NCBI GenBank assembly: GCA_030704615.1
Contig: CM060734.1
Coordinates: 24,182,001-24,242,000, forward strand
Source: Takakia lepidozioides
Taxonomy: Eukaryota > Streptophyta > Takakiopsida > Takakiales > Takakiaceae
DNA: 60,000 bases
Direction of reading: 5' to 3'
Below are positions 31,430 through 43,846 of the stretch, piece after piece. The notes under the pieces were generated by a model. The model saw only the letters and a program-made list of their open reading frames with translations, ran no database searches and was not told the DNA's origin. A program made the translations under genes and the position numbers. Every line of letters begins with the position of its first letter. Position 1 is the first letter of the stretch.

Positions 31430-34400
31430 ATGGAGGAACTAACAGACTATACGCTCGCAATATTACTTACACAGTGGCATCGACACGAAAGAACAGAGCG
31501 GAGCTTTTCTCTTGAGCGATGTTTGCAAGCCCCGCAGGCTTACAAGAAATTACCCATAGCTTTCTGTGGCAACCATACGTTTATGCTTTGTGCACTACAG
31601 GCATTTCTGCAGTTGTTACAGCCAAAACATTTCTGTGAGTCTAAAATGAAGAGAGTGAGAGGAATGGAGGAAATCAGGGTGAAGAGCACCACAATTCTGC
31701 AGAAACAAACGATTGCTACCCCACAGGCGATACAGATACTGAAGGAGCTGAGATTGCAAGGATTGCAAAGCATAGATTGGACATTACACCATAGACAGTA
31801 CATGTTACAATTTTTGGAGAACTTTGAGCCAAAGACATGAACAACAACGGTAAAGGGAGTTGAATTAGCAATTACTCCCCTATACCTCCAACAATTGTTT
31901 CGATTGCCAGTAGATCAGGTGCATGTGGAGGAACACAGGGCAAGACTGCAAATATGGGACTTATTCCAAGAAGGGAGTTTCTTTAAAACTCAGGGTTATG
32001 CTTGTACAAAGGCTGTGTACCCAGGGCTAAAGGAGGTAGGCCAGGTATTGAACGTTCTGATTGCCATGAAACAGAACCAACAATATTTGAGCAGATCCTT
32101 CACGGAGGAAATACTCAAAGCCCTGAAGGGACAAGAGGTAGAATGGGCGGACATAATGTACAACGCACTGGTGGAGGAGATGAAAAGATTACAAGGTACT
32201 ACCGCAAAGTCTCCTATCATAGTGTCTGGCCCAATCATTGCTCAAATAATTCTTGATTCTGGCATACTTGATGCGCAAGAAAGAAAGGAGATGGGAGTGT
32301 TTGAGCCAGAAACCACTGCAATGGAAGAGCAAGCCTCTTCACACAGTGAGGGTGGACTAGCAGGGCAACCCGAGACTAAGAGGCAGAGACGGGGAAAGAC
32401 TGTAGTGGCGGATCCACTGGCTTCACGGATTCCGCATGATAATGTTTCCCAAGCTCATGTGCAGGAAGGGGCACAGCAGCACAGAACAATGCTATTTCTG
32501 GAAGCAGGACCTTCAGAGAGGGAGGAGGAAGTTACTTTAGTATCACAACCATCACAGCCAGCTGAACGGCTTGTCACAAGGTTACAAGTTGTCCATGCAG
32601 CTCAACCAGAAATAATTGATTTGGAAAGAGAAGGGTTAGATATTCCAACTACAGAACAGATAGTGGCAGAAATGGAGAAGGGGGACCTTCTCTATGAATA
32701 TTCTGGTCTGGTCAAAGAGACAGAGATTCCAGAGGTGCAACAGTTGCCCAAGGAAAATCCTGAGGTGCATATAATACACACACCTGTGTCGGAGGTACCA
32801 CAGGCAGCAGGTCATGACACTGCAGCACCGGTGATAGATGAAGTGGTTCAGGAAGAAAATCCGGTGGGACAATGGCCTGAGTGGTTCGTGAGACATCACA
32901 CGGTTGAGGATCAGGAGGAACAGCAGCAACCTCACCATGATGACCCTCAACAGGCAATGTTGATGAGTTCTATAGGCAGGACACTTAATTTGTTGGGGAT
33001 TTATGTCAAATCCCATGTTCCAACTACCCAATTGACAGCCTTGAGAGAGGAACTCAGGAAGGAGTTTGAGGCTCGACTAGCCATTGAGTGTGCAAACAAG
33101 GTCGATGAAGAGGTCACTCTCAAGATGCAGCAGGACTTGGGAAATATAGAAGCGGCTTTGCAATTGGCCAAGGAACAATTGATTGAGGCAGGCCTCGCGC
33201 AAGACCAGTTGCACGAAGCACATAAGCAACAGCTATACCAAATGCAGGTGCAGCATGCAAGCAAGTTGCAAGAAGTGAATGCACTACATACGGAGTTGCA
33301 GACAGTGCATGACAGGATGACGATACAATGTGCTACATTCACAACTATGCTTGACCAATCTACAAAAGAGATAAACAGTCAAGCGGAAAAATGTACGAAG
33401 GCAGAAGAAGAGAATGTGGAACAAATGAAACTCATTGTCGATATGAAGAATACAATCTGTCGCAATGAGGATACTTTCAAGCAATACAGGCAGATTGAAG
33501 CTGATCAAGAGAAGCACATCGTGGAGTTGCAACAAACCATCATGGCCAATAGAAATGAAATCGCGGTCAATAACAAGGCTTGGAGGGAAGCCAATAATCT
33601 ACTGGCTGCTTATGCGAATTTGGTTGAACCTCATGCGAAGCGCATGGAGGCTTTACAACAGGAGTTAGAAGTGTACAAGCTAAGAGAGGAGCACACTCTC
33701 AGGGGAACCACAAGCAACTTGGTGGATAACAGCCTTATGCAGGTCTGGTTAGCACAAGGGCCAGTAGAGGGCAAAGCACCACGAAAGCTCACCCAAAGCG
33801 AGATGAATGAGCTCAGACTGCAAGTGCAGAACATTGCCACAACTACTATAGACAATGTCTATAGTAGGATAGCCGAGTTACAGGAGGATGTAGATGGACT
33901 GCAGACTCAAGTGGAGGACCTCACTTCAATTATCGACAAAAGAGTCTATATCCCTCAGGAACAGCTAATGGCTTCTTATTTACAAGCTAGAACTTTTGCT
34001 TTTCAGTCTTCACAGGAGGTGCAGGAGATGCCAATGATATAAGAGCCAGTACCACCAACACCACAACAAGTCACTGTATCAGTAGCTGAACCTGTTGTTA
34101 CTACAACCACACCGCAGCCACCACAGCCTGAGGTATGGGGCAATGCTGCTTTTAACCCACCTAAAACTCTAGCTGCAAGGGAGTACAGTAGGGCTATGAT
34201 TATGCCCTTCAACCAAATTCCCATCATGTTGGATTTGGCTTGGAAAGAATTTAGTCCTCCGCAGTCATTCGCACATTACTACCAAATCATGCGTATTTGG
34301 CTGCCAGTGGCAACAAGGACTAAAGTTCTTCCGAACAATCGACATATTGAGGATCATCACTTTGCACAGTACTGGCACAAGGCAGGTACCATGTTGAGGG

Positions 34401-35059
34401 AATTAATTGCTTTCCAGGTTGTACATGGACTCATTTATACCAAGACCAAGGAGGTAGCAAGTATTGTCATGGGATGCGGGTTATACTACGCTGCTTGTTT
34501 TCTGGTACGTTATCACATTGAGCAACAAAAGATGCAAGCACGCTTTCTGAGTTATTCCAGTGGGGATCATTGGGTATTACCTTCGGTGCCACCTCATATG
34601 TACCTATATGACCCAAAAGTTATGATGCAAAAGGATTCTCAAATTCGTTCATGGTTTCAAGCGGCCTGGAACAATTTGTCAATGCAGAAATTCGGCATTG
34701 ATGATATTTTCTATAAGGGACATGTGGCATGGAAATACTTGCACGCTGCACCAGTAATTGGTACCCCACTCACCTGGACAGACAAGGAGCTCAGTGTCTA
34801 CACCAATTTTGCTGTTCAGCGGTTACAGCAAGTTCTAAAATATAAACTTCCAGACATGGTAGGACAACATTGTATGCCCCAGAGGATTCCACAAAAAGTT
34901 CAAAAATTAAAACACCTGAGAGGCGATGAGGATTCTGATACAACTGTTTCTTCACCGAATTCTTTTGACATGGGAGAAGACTATGCAATTCAGATGGCAG
35001 AGAAGAAGCGACGGGGGTCTCCTATGCCGGAAAGGTTACCTCGATATCAGCCTCCATAG
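31430..35059 (+). pseudogene. Element 1 extra 3' reading frame (unknown protein with coiled coil)
   Basis: A single frame runs about 1,210 codons from the first in-frame ATG (31430) with only two stops, TGA at 31838-31840 and TAA at 34040-34042. Part 1 (to about 32.3 kb) contains FCGNHTFMLCALQAFLQLL, LYLQQLFRLPVDQVHVEEHR and a helical globular segment. Part 2 (32.3-33.0 kb) is acidic, Pro/Gln-rich and disordered. Part 3 (33.0-34.0 kb) is a long coiled coil rich in Gln, Glu and Leu. Part 4 (34.1-35.06 kb) is globular, with FNQIPIMLDLAWKEF, YYQIMRIWLPVATRTKVLP, GLYYAACFLVRYHIEQQK and a basic C-terminus. No family is recognised and no signal peptide is seen, so an envelope role is not supported. 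The low stop density against the heavily damaged pol is notable. Confidence 0.6.
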
Positions 35060-35215
35060 GGCCTCACTTATCCAGGTAGTGATCAACCATCTCCATCAAC
35101 CAGAGACAGACCTCGGGCTCGTACACACAGTCCGCCACGAAACTCTCAACGTCAGAAATGTGCTCACTCACAAAGGTTTGCTAATCGCAATCAGTAAACC
35201 GTGAGGACACGGCTT

Positions 35216-35235
35216 TTTGAGGGGGGAAGGGGTAA
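35216..35235 (+). other. Polypurine tract of element 1
   Basis: GAGGGGGGAAGGGGTAA directly precedes the 3' LTR, the expected plus-strand primer site. Confidence 0.85.
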
Positions 35236-36102
35236 TGTTAGAGGACTGTCTGGGACTTAGACACTTATACGGGATCTGTAGGGTACCCTTAATTTTGCAC
35301 AGACTGAGACCAACAGGAGCCTTAGGGGTGACAGCAGCGCACTGTAGAGGAGGGTTACACAGCCCGTCACAGTCGTCACAGCCGACATAGCCAACACAGC
35401 CCGTCACAGTTTCACACAGCCAGTCACAGCTTCACACAGCTGTCACGACCATAGGGAACAGAGAGCAGGACAGGGAACGACTGTGGGGAACCACACCTGC
35501 AAATGGAACATGTTAGTTCACGGACGACGGTTAGTGAGGAAAACGGTTAGAGCCACGGGTAGGAAGATAAAGGGAGAAGCAAGGACGGAGATGGGGGGAT
35601 TCTTGGAAGCACTGGAGGGGGAGGACTTTTGGGTCATGCATGGGAGGAGATCGGGCGGAGAGAAAGATCGGAAGCCAAGATGGAGAGCGCGGTGAAGGAG
35701 GAAAGAGGATTAGTAGATGCTTGTTATATGCAAAGCGGTAGTGATATAGTAGAGCAGATTAGAGACACAATGGCTTCGGCCTGATACCTGATAAATCCTA
35801 ATCGGATACTTATACGATACAATCACACTGTGTAGAGAGATCTGAGTGAAGCTGTGGAATGAATGGATGAGTTGATGGAATCCAATAGATTGATAAAGCA
35901 AACTGATACTTAATTATCAATGGTAAGGTAGCTAACATGAATGCCAAAAGGGAAACAAATAGGGAACACCCCCATGATACACTAGCTGTAGGTCATGACT
36001 GATTGTTCTGCGCGGGCTGAGTACTTAGAGATTTCCAACTCTTCTATCTTGGAGTTTCCGCCTCGGATAGCGAAGGGATGGGTGAGTAAAAGCAGCGCGA
36101 CA
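35236..36102 (+). repeat. 3' LTR of element 1
   Basis: 867 bp, TGTTAGAGGA to GCGCGACA, near-identical to the 5' LTR. It is followed directly by the GGAAG duplication. Confidence 0.95.
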
Positions 36103-36107
36103 GGAAG
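36103..36107. repeat. Target-site duplication (right) of element 1: GGAAG
   Basis: Matches 23048-23052. Confidence 0.95.
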
Positions 36108-36401
36108 GGATGCCACACCCACCCCGAACAGCCACATTGGCTGTTTTGGAGCATGCGGACATCCACTCCTTAAGCACCCCCACTTGGAAGGATTCTGCAG
36201 ACCTACCCTGGTTGGAGTTATGAACCCATATAGCAAATGCGTACTCCAAGGCAAGTCCAATGACGCGACAAAGCCTAAATCAGATTTTCAACTTCAAGCT
36301 TTGCTTGGAAAATAAATGAATCACATACATAAATGGTGAAATGGTAAGATGGGATCAACCTTTCTATAAGGTTTTCTTGACCTCAAAGTTAATCCCTCTG
36401 T
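36103..36401 (-). pseudogene. Duplicated coding segment of unknown family, copy 1, 5' half
   Basis: Reads EYAFAIWVHNSN..SAESFQVGVLKEWMSACSKTANVAV..GIP on the minus strand, matching 22.66-22.49 kb. It continues across element 1 into 23052. Relative to copy 2 it has about 90 bp of extra, unrelated sequence around 36275-36365. Confidence 0.5.
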
Positions 36402-36532
36402 AGTGGAACAATTTAGTGAGATTCAACGCTTTGCCCTTCATGTTTGAACAACTTTATGGATATGTGCATCCCAGTTTCAGTTTGAGGAGAACTCAACGCC
36501 CAGAAAACATGAACACAAGTAGGGGTAGAACT

Positions 36533-36835
36533 CACCCCATGCGCAACAGGTTTGTGCTGTTTGCGCATCTTCGGGAGAGACTCTGCAGATGGAGGTGCAG
36601 TTTCCGCCGAACTGTCCTCCACGTCGTCGTCGTCGCCCATGTTGTACCCGTTTGTGTCAGAATCCGAGCTCAAAGACCGCCCACCGTGCCGCCTTCCCTC
36701 TCGCACCAAGGCCATCTTCAGTGGATTCAGTCGAGCCAGGCGGGGGCTCCTTCGCACCGCGGGGTTGGAATGTGCAGAAGTGGGAGGAGGCGATGATGCC
36801 TCGGCGGTCGAGCGCTTCTTACTAGGCGTGGACAT
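36533..36835 (-). CDS. First-exon-like ORF with nuclear-type charged sequence
   Basis: From an ATG at 36835, the frame reads MSTPSKKRSTAEASS, then RRSPRLARLNPLKMALVREGRR and an acidic run GDDDDVED. It ends at a good splice donor (G|GTGAGT, about 36533). The RRSPRLA and acidic tracts look like a nuclear protein N-terminus. The next exons might have been the duplicated segment now split by element 1, which lies just downstream on the same strand. No function is assigned. Confidence 0.4.
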
Positions 36836-36989
36836 AGACCATGAAAGACCAAGACGAGCAAGGAAGACCAAGACATGCAAAGGAGGAAAGAAGGACAAGG
36901 AGGGGGGAGTGTGATCACACACCCCCCCAAACTTGGGTGAAGATCCGGCCGTTGTTGTTTTCAAATAGGAACACGTGTCGTGCATCCGA

Positions 36990-38690
36990 CACTATGGCCT
37001 TTTCGACTTTGAGACGTTTCAAAATAACCACTTACAATTCTCCAGACAACTAGATGTAGTGATTCACACAACTGACATGGATCCGTTAACTTTTTTTCGC
37101 TCAAAATTTGGCGAAGGAAACACACTGCAACGATGCCGTGTATGGCTCCGCTTTACATGCATTCTTGGAGAAAATGCGCATGATCAGAGAGAAGTGAACA
37201 CATTGCTCTGCCAAATAATTCAGCAAAAACAAACTCAACTGTAGTGGTCCTCCCATCGCAGAGAAGGGTCCATTTGACACCCATCGCACCATGCCAGGTT
37301 GAGGTCCTCATACACACACCTGCACACCGAGAATTTGCAAACCCACATCAGCCGGGAGAACATGGAAATTACCCCGTGGATCACATGCAAGCATGAATGG
37401 GAAATGGAAGGAGAATTGCATGGGAGATTTTGGTGTACCTGCGCGACATGCAACTCTGTCTACATACTCCATAAGTCACTGTCCCAAGACCCAAGTGGAC
37501 AGGGGAGGCCGGTGAGTCTATACCACAAATGGTAGTCATACAGCAGAGGGTACTGCCGCCCAACTCGCAAAAGCCGCCGGCTGCAGGATGCTAGGCATGC
37601 GGACTCCGGCAAAGCGCGCCTCCTTTGCACCCCACTCCGTCCCAACCAGTGCAAAACAACCGTGCATCCATTGACTGCCCTCTGGCTTTCTCTCCAGGCA
37701 TTTGGGGGTCTGCGATCTGCTACACATAAGTGTCTTTGAAGGCGATGATCAAAGGATCCGGTCACTTGCAGTTGCCGTCTCAAGGGCAGCATTGCAAGAA
37801 TCACAATTAAGTAAGAAAGATGGTGGAAGAAGCTGCAAACTGGAAATGAGTGAAGTGGCAAGGCGATGCTCCATTCTTAACATGCTCCCCTTCCCGCCAT
37901 GGTGATAGAGCCACACAAATGGACTCCCTTCCCGCCACGGTGCAATTTCAAGGCAACGGAACGGGATTGTCCGCCGAAACGTGATTTGGAGAGCGCAGCC
38001 GAATTCGTTATGGAATTCGACCTTCCAATACATGATTCCTCAATCCGTCTCGCTCTTCTGCTGAGGGTGGTGTGGGGCGAACTACCCCCTGCTACAAACT
38101 TTTGATCGTAATGCGATTTTGAGAGAGGAATCGATGCAGCCGGAATTTGTGCAAACGATGACCGGCGATGACTCGAGTTCCCTGCGCATGGCCTGAGACA
38201 AGTGGCGCAGGTTCTGGCCTTGTAGTCGGGTTGTTCGCACTTCAATGCACACATTTGATACACATTCGACCATATGCCGAAGATCACGACGTCCTGAATC
38301 CTGAAAATTGAAATTCCACGTACGTCCTCCAATTCCTCACATACACACGAACTGTAGAGGCAGGTGGTTTTCGAGGATGTCGTTGTTTGAGCCGATTTTG
38401 GTCATTTCTCTCAGTGTCTTGTTGAAAGGATTCCAGTTATGATGGGAAGCATCTTGATGGCTTTTAAATAGTTTGTTGTTGAGTGTAACTTTCCATCATG
38501 TTCTGGAATCTACCAGTTGGTATAAAATGTCACCTATCTTCTCTGCCAAAGGATGTGCGGCTGAACCTTTCAAATTGAGATTGCGGGAGGAGGGAATTGA
38601 CGGTAGTGAAATGGGAGTGGCAGAGCCAAATTGAGGAGTTTCTGCAGAGGAGAATCCGGCCCCCTGGAATGGCGTGCACAAACTGCATTG
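36990..38690. other. Stretch without a supportable gene
   Basis: Several short ORFs on both strands, none with a recognisable domain or supporting splice structure. It may hold the 5' part of the decayed CACTA element that follows. Confidence 0.4.
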
Positions 38691-38709
38691 CAGAGGCTCC
38701 CCAACAAAA

Positions 38710-39579
38710 ATGACTTCCCCTCGCCCATGCGGAGGACTTCCAATTAATCACCCTTGTAGACATGACACCCGGGATGACAGGTTGTGGGAAAGAGAAGTGG
38801 CACGTGCCCGAGCCCTTGGGCTTTCAAGGATGCCATGCCCATGGGAACGTTGTTTGGGCACTACAAGTAGATCTGAGGACGGTGTGCGCACACATCTCCT
38901 TCACCATAAAAGACACGAAGCATTTCGGGTGTGGATTGGAGATGGACCTGCAGACTCCGACGACGAGGAGTGGGCACAATTGGACAATGCACACCCCCGG
39001 GGGAGCCATACAGACAAGCCAGACCAGGACTATGTCATGGGCGCAGGACATGAACCAGGCATGGATGGAGGGGTGGAGATTACTCGAATGTTGTAGGAAG
39101 CATTCCACATCATGGACGATGGTGAAGAGGGGGACGGCGTTGCGACAACTGGGAATGGTGATGACGCAGGAAATGAAGGCATTCAGGTGGGGGAAGGCGT
39201 GGAAGGAGGTGGAAATGGAGATGAGAATTCGACGCACATGACACTAGAAGAAGCATGTGTGCCACTGTACGAGGGATGCAAATCCACAAAGCTTGCTGCC
39301 ACCATGCTCTTGATGAACCTGTGCACAACCCACGGTGTCTCAGACCATTTTGTGGACGAGTTGTTCTCTTTGCTTCAGCTGAACTTGCTTCCACAACCAA
39401 ATGAAATGCCAAAAACCTGTCACATGGCCAACAAAATGTTTGGGAAGCTCGGCCTCAACTACACAAAAATACATGCATGTCCAAAAGGACATGTACTTTT
39501 CAGAAGAGAGTACAAGGACGCTATGGAGTGCCCCAAATGCAGTGCAGCCCGGTACTTGAATGTGGGCAGGTTACAATAG
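38710..39579 (+). pseudogene. CACTA (En/Spm) TNP2-like transposase fragment
   Basis: From the ATG at 38710 the frame gives MPCPWERCLG..RTHLLHHKRHEAFRVWIGDG, the transposase-associated N-terminal zinc domain of plant CACTA elements. After an acidic linker and an in-frame TAG at 39094-39096, the same frame continues with CVPLYEGCKSTKLAATMLLMN, VDELFSLLQLNLLP, EMPKTCHMANKMFGKLGL, KIHACPKGHVLFRREYKD and ECPKCSAARYLN, a classic TNP2 start (PLY.GC..TKL.A, ..HACP.....R.EY....CP.C..SRY). It stops at 39579 with the catalytic TNP2 region missing. It is therefore truncated, with one nonsense codon. Confidence 0.8.
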
Positions 39580-41560
39580 CCAGCCAAGGTGTTGAGGCAC
39601 TTTCCCCTTATCCCCCGTCTATTACGAATGTCAATAAGTGGAGACTGTCCCCTAACTTGAACTCCAGCATGCACAAACCTATGTTATAGTGTGGAGGAGT
39701 CTTGCAAATCCAACTCATGCCACATCAATCAATAACAAAATACCCAAATACCATTACAGTCACTATACGAACTTTCAAGTGGCCGCCGTGGGTTATATCT
39801 TGGTGGGTTAAGGCTAGCTTTCGGTAACATTCACGTAAGTTAGTCCAAGGCTCTATCTAAAGTAGCACCATGAGAAACATACAACGTCCAAATTTAAGAT
39901 GTTGAACAAATTTGTGCATGTCAGGGCTGCCCCTCCAATTCGTCATGAATGCTATTCACTTTCTATCTTTAAGCTTTGGAGAAGCTCCACCACCCCACAC
40001 CAGAATTAGGACAATATTTTGATCTCCTTCCACTACCACCAGAGTCAGTCAAAATCCCCTCTACCTGCTCCAGTCAAGTGCAATTATGGGCTAACTTCCC
40101 GCGCACCTATATATGTTATGTCATGCACCTAAGCATCGTGCCACAATATACATCGCTGTCCAGCCACACTCCCTAGCACACAATCCTAGAAAGCTATGCT
40201 AAAACAAGTAAGGAATGACAGAAGCGGAATGCAATGGAAAACCTTCAAGCATGAAACCACCACATGCTAAGGAGCAAACCCAACTATTTCAAGTGTAAAC
40301 CCACTCTATCACTCAATGTAAGTTAAGCCAATGACACCTTTGCTAAAGAAATCCACCATACAGACCTCACACACTCTACCACTCAAGAATTAGAGCTATG
40401 GCGGTGAGAGAAGCCTGAGGAGGTTCGACTAGAAGAAGATGAGTCTTCCTGAGCCTCACGTGGAGATAAGCCTCTCCAAATCCCAAGTGAGATTTGCCAC
40501 CTCACTTAATACATAGGACCAAATGAAGTCCCAATGCCCCTATCAGTAATATTTTCCTTGTAATGGATGGGATAGACGTAAGTTGTACATGCAGTGACGA
40601 TTAGGATGTGGGGGTTGATTTTGCAAACAGTGACAGTGACACATGTTACATGTCATTTTTTGCAAGACAATTGTGGTGGAGGTGGAAGTCTCTTTGGACC
40701 CCTACCTCTTAATCATGTGAAGTTCAAGTAAAACTGCACATGTCTGGCTGGTAACACCACTTATAGAGTCTTAGCCATTTCTCCGAAACTATTTCTCGGG
40801 CTACAACCCTTATTTTTTGTTCTTGGGCAGGCCCCACTAGATAACATAGCAACAACTATTGACTTCCGCTCTTGACTAATATCACAAGGCTTTGTGAGAA
40901 ACGCCAGCTCTTGACTTCCGCTCTCGGTTTCTGGTTGTGCCGTTTTGACAATATGACAATGAAGATCTTATTTTTGAATTCGCCGAGCCTGTTAGCTTAC
41001 ACCTATGCATGCAAGTGATGTTCTGCTTTGGCTACTGTGGGTGTGTATATTGTGTATGTATTCAATCGTATATATCTATATGTATATATATGTATATTTG
41101 GGTTATATTTATGTAAATATAATTCAAATATACTTGCATGGTTAATGTCAATTGTATCACACCTCCCAACATGTATACAATGTCATACAAACGTCGAATA
41201 TATGACAGCATATTTCACACACACACATTGTGGACAGTTTCACACTACATGATTCCTAAGATGTAATATCGTCCACACTGATGTGGAACAATTCAACCAA
41301 ACTGGAGTGACATATTCCACCCTGACCTCCACGTGTCGGCACATCATTGTGGCACGTCATGCCTTCATACCCGACTTCCATCAACGTACATGGCCAAATT
41401 TGATTGGATATCTCTAACCGCACGTGTCATGCTTCAATCACGACACGCGCCCGTCTGTGCCACTTGACACGTGTCAATTAGTGTCGTCAGAGTGTGGCAT
41501 GACTTATCCCACACCTGGCCATGTCACCTGTGAGAAACACATAATGGCTTTTGTCACAAA
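39580..41560. other. Gene-poor stretch
   Basis: No coding signal is recognised. It includes an AT-rich microsatellite-like run (TATATATCTATATGTATATATATG) near 41069-41095 and short direct repeats of CACGTGTC near 41330-41480. Confidence 0.5.
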
Positions 41561-41686
41561 GTCATTTTAAAGCCATGTGGAACCACAGGGGGAGGAATCA
41601 ACATGTCTATACTTATGTTTTTGTGGTATGTGGAATATGGGTTTTTTCACGCCAAAAAGTGTGAAAACAGGTGTGGAAAAAATCCA

Positions 41687-41700
41687 TTTCTCCTCTAGTG
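41687..41700. repeat. CACTA-type terminus (right end): TTTCTCCTCTAGTG
   Basis: The reverse complement, CACTAGAGGAGAAATG followed by a T-run and TTCCAC, matches the sequence at 50405 (CACTACAAGAGAAATG, T-run, TTCCAC). It interrupts a gypsy integrase remnant, whose coding stops exactly here. It could be the right end of the CACTA element carrying the TNP2 fragment at 38.7 kb. No left end was found. Confidence 0.45.
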
Positions 41701-43020
41701 GATGCAATTGTGGAGTAGGTGCATTAAAGGAAGCACACACCCTATCACACACCATGCACCTTGCCACTAATTGTTGCACATCCGTGTGCATCCCTGCTAG
41801 TGGTACTGCCCTTGCAGCAAACCATGAGTGCGTCGCACCCCAAAATGTCCCAACTCTTCATGGGCACGGCGTACCAATCGCACTATTTGTGTTGGGAAAG
41901 GCACAATCATCACTCGTCCATCCTCCCATACTTGGAGTAGGTGAGTTCCCTCCCACTTGAACCTCTTGGCTCGTTGTAGGATCCGATCTCTCTCCTTATT
42001 GCTGTTTCTCAGGTACGAAGATATGCCAACATTGCTGCATCTTCATGCACATCCTTAACACCATCAAGCTCATCACTAATCTCTGGATCATCATGCACAC
42101 TATCTATATGACCAATCCCATGGGATGGACCAGCTTGAGCTCCCACTTCTAGAATGCACAAAAAAAAACAGATGTATGTCATTCTGACATCATCTCCTCA
42201 TCCGTCTCACCATGCCACCAAGCTCCAGTATCATCATGCTCGCTCGTGCATGGATTACGACTCAACCAATCTGCATCCCAATTGACTACATTGGCTCGAT
42301 GCACTACCTGAAAGTCATACTCTTGAAGTATAAGTGCCCATCGTGCAAGCTTCCTTGTAAGCTTGTTTGACTCCATCAACCACTTTAATGGTTAGTGATT
42401 CGTGACAAGGGTGAAGAAATTGCCTTAGAGGTAGTATCTAAAATGTGCTACTGCCCATACTGCAACTAGATACTCCTCTTCATATGAGCTATACTTCGCC
42501 TCAGCATCATTGTTCGAGCGGCTGGCATATGCCACTACGAACTATCTTCCCTCATCATCCACATGTGTGGGCACTGCTCCAATCCCCAGCATATTCCAAT
42601 CCGTATGTAGCTGGAACTTGGCCGTCCCCAAATAGGCCGCCTCAGGATAGGCGCAGAAGTCAATAGAGCTTTGAGTTCCGAGCAAAGGTTTCGTCCTGCT
42701 CCTCCTCCCACTGCCATTCTTGACCTACCTTTGTCAACTTGGTAAGAACCTTTGCAATGCTGCTAAATCCCTTGACAAACCGTCGATAGTAATTTGCCAA
42801 CCCCATGAAAGCACGAACTCTGTTTACATCTATGGGGCATGGAATGCGTGGAACGGCCCCCACCTTTGTCTGTTGAACACCCAATCCTCTAGGGTATATC
42901 ATGTGGCCTAGCTACTCAATCTGGTTGTGGAAGAATCTCATGGTGCTTTTCAACCCATGCACTTTCAAGCGTTCAAACACAATTTGAAGATGTCACTCTT
43001 TTTGTTGTCATTCTCAGAGT
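41701..43020 (-). pseudogene. Degraded Ty3/gypsy pol remnant
   Basis: Right to left: FERLKVHGLK-like and MIYPRGLGVQQTKV, then VRAFMGLANYYRRFVKGFSSIAKVLTKL (RT thumb), fragments of RNase H near 42.7-42.5 kb, KLARWALILQEYDFQVVHRANVVNWDADWLSR (end of RNase H), and DVQQLVARCMVCDRVCASFNAP..LHPLE (integrase zinc-binding domain). Frames change several times. It is older and unrelated to elements 1 and 2 by sequence. It is bounded at the left by the CACTA-type end and near its right by the element 2 insertion. Confidence 0.8.
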
Positions 43021-43112
43021 GGGTGGGAAAGATTTGACATGCAAAAAACCGGCATTCCATGCTATCAAAGATCGTATGCATGCATTAAGTGCTTAGCAAA
43101 TTTTCAAGTTCC

Positions 43113-43117
43113 TATTG
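43113..43117. repeat. Target-site duplication (left) of element 2: TATTG
   Basis: Repeated at 50093-50097. Confidence 0.93.
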
Positions 43118-43844
43118 TGTCGCGGCCCTTTGCCTTGAGGGCAGGGGGTCGGGACACATGAGGGGCTGCCCCTGTGGTGGGGGCAGCGGCAGCGATAGGT
43201 ATGGGGGGCTGAGGCACCCTTGAGTGCCCAAGGCACTCAGGGAAGCGGAGGCGCTCACTAGGTGGAGCCCCGCACACCGGGTTGCGGTGGGGGTGGCTCC
43301 ACAAGGGGTGGTGGTAGCTTAGTGGGACTTAGTGGGGGTGGCATAGGACTCACCATGGGGGCGGAGACCTCGTGGTGGGAGTCGTGGGGAGTCTTGGGAC
43401 TCATCACGGTCCATAGGGGCCGTGGTGAGCGGGCCAAGACTCACCGCGACTCACCACCGGGAATCGAGGGTCTTCGTGGTGGTTCGCCATAAAATGGCAT
43501 GGCTGGTTGTGAAACCCCCGCGGACAGCTACAGAAGTATATATAGGGAGTAGTAACCCCGAGAACGGTGCAAGCCCGTTGGTGACCAAAAGCTAGTGAGT
43601 AAGCGAGCGAGCCGGAAAGCGACCAAAGAGTGGGGAGCTGTTCCGGACTGCCATCTACCAAAGGGAATTCTCCTAGTCCCAATTAGGTGGAGGGTTTTAG
43701 AGGGAAGCGAAAGGGGACCGTTATGTCCCGGTGAGCAGCCGAAGCTCCAAGTTGGCCCGGGCGGCCAGGTTGGGAGTCAGGCGCGCGCATCAAAGCGAGT
43801 AACTATGACTTGAAGGGGAGTTTACCGAAGTGGGGTGCGCGACA
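43118..43844 (+). repeat. 5' LTR of element 2
   Basis: TGTCGCGGCC to GTGCGCGACA. It contains a TATA-like TATATATAG at about 43537, the likely promoter for the genomic RNA. Confidence 0.95.
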
Positions 43845-43846
43845 CT

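Larger units (their letters stand above)
23053..36102 (+). mobile_element. Element 1: 13.05-kb Ty3/gypsy LTR retrotransposon with an extra 3' reading frame
   Basis: Two near-identical LTRs in direct orientation, TG..CA ends, a 5-bp duplication (GGAAG) and an internal order gag - protease - RT - RNase H - integrase define a complete Ty3/gypsy element. No chromodomain is seen after integrase, so it is probably not a chromovirus; with the large ORF after pol it resembles the layout of Athila/Tat lineages, although assignment needs a phylogeny. The coding region is inactivated by several stops and frame changes. The few LTR differences (single substitutions and one repeat-tract indel) indicate a fairly recent insertion, so decay of the coding part may predate this insertion. 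Confidence 0.95.

Noticed and set aside
31430-35059. Envelope gene interpretation of the extra ORF in element 1
   Set aside because: No signal peptide, transmembrane anchor or fusion-type pattern is visible; the sequence is mostly coiled coil and acidic linker.
37877-38332. 151-codon minus-strand ORF
   Set aside because: No domain, no splice support and mixed composition; too weak to call a gene.
41241-41254. CACTACATGATT as the left end of the CACTA element ending at 41700
   Set aside because: It matches the terminus at only about 9 of 14 positions and the subterminal sequence does not match.
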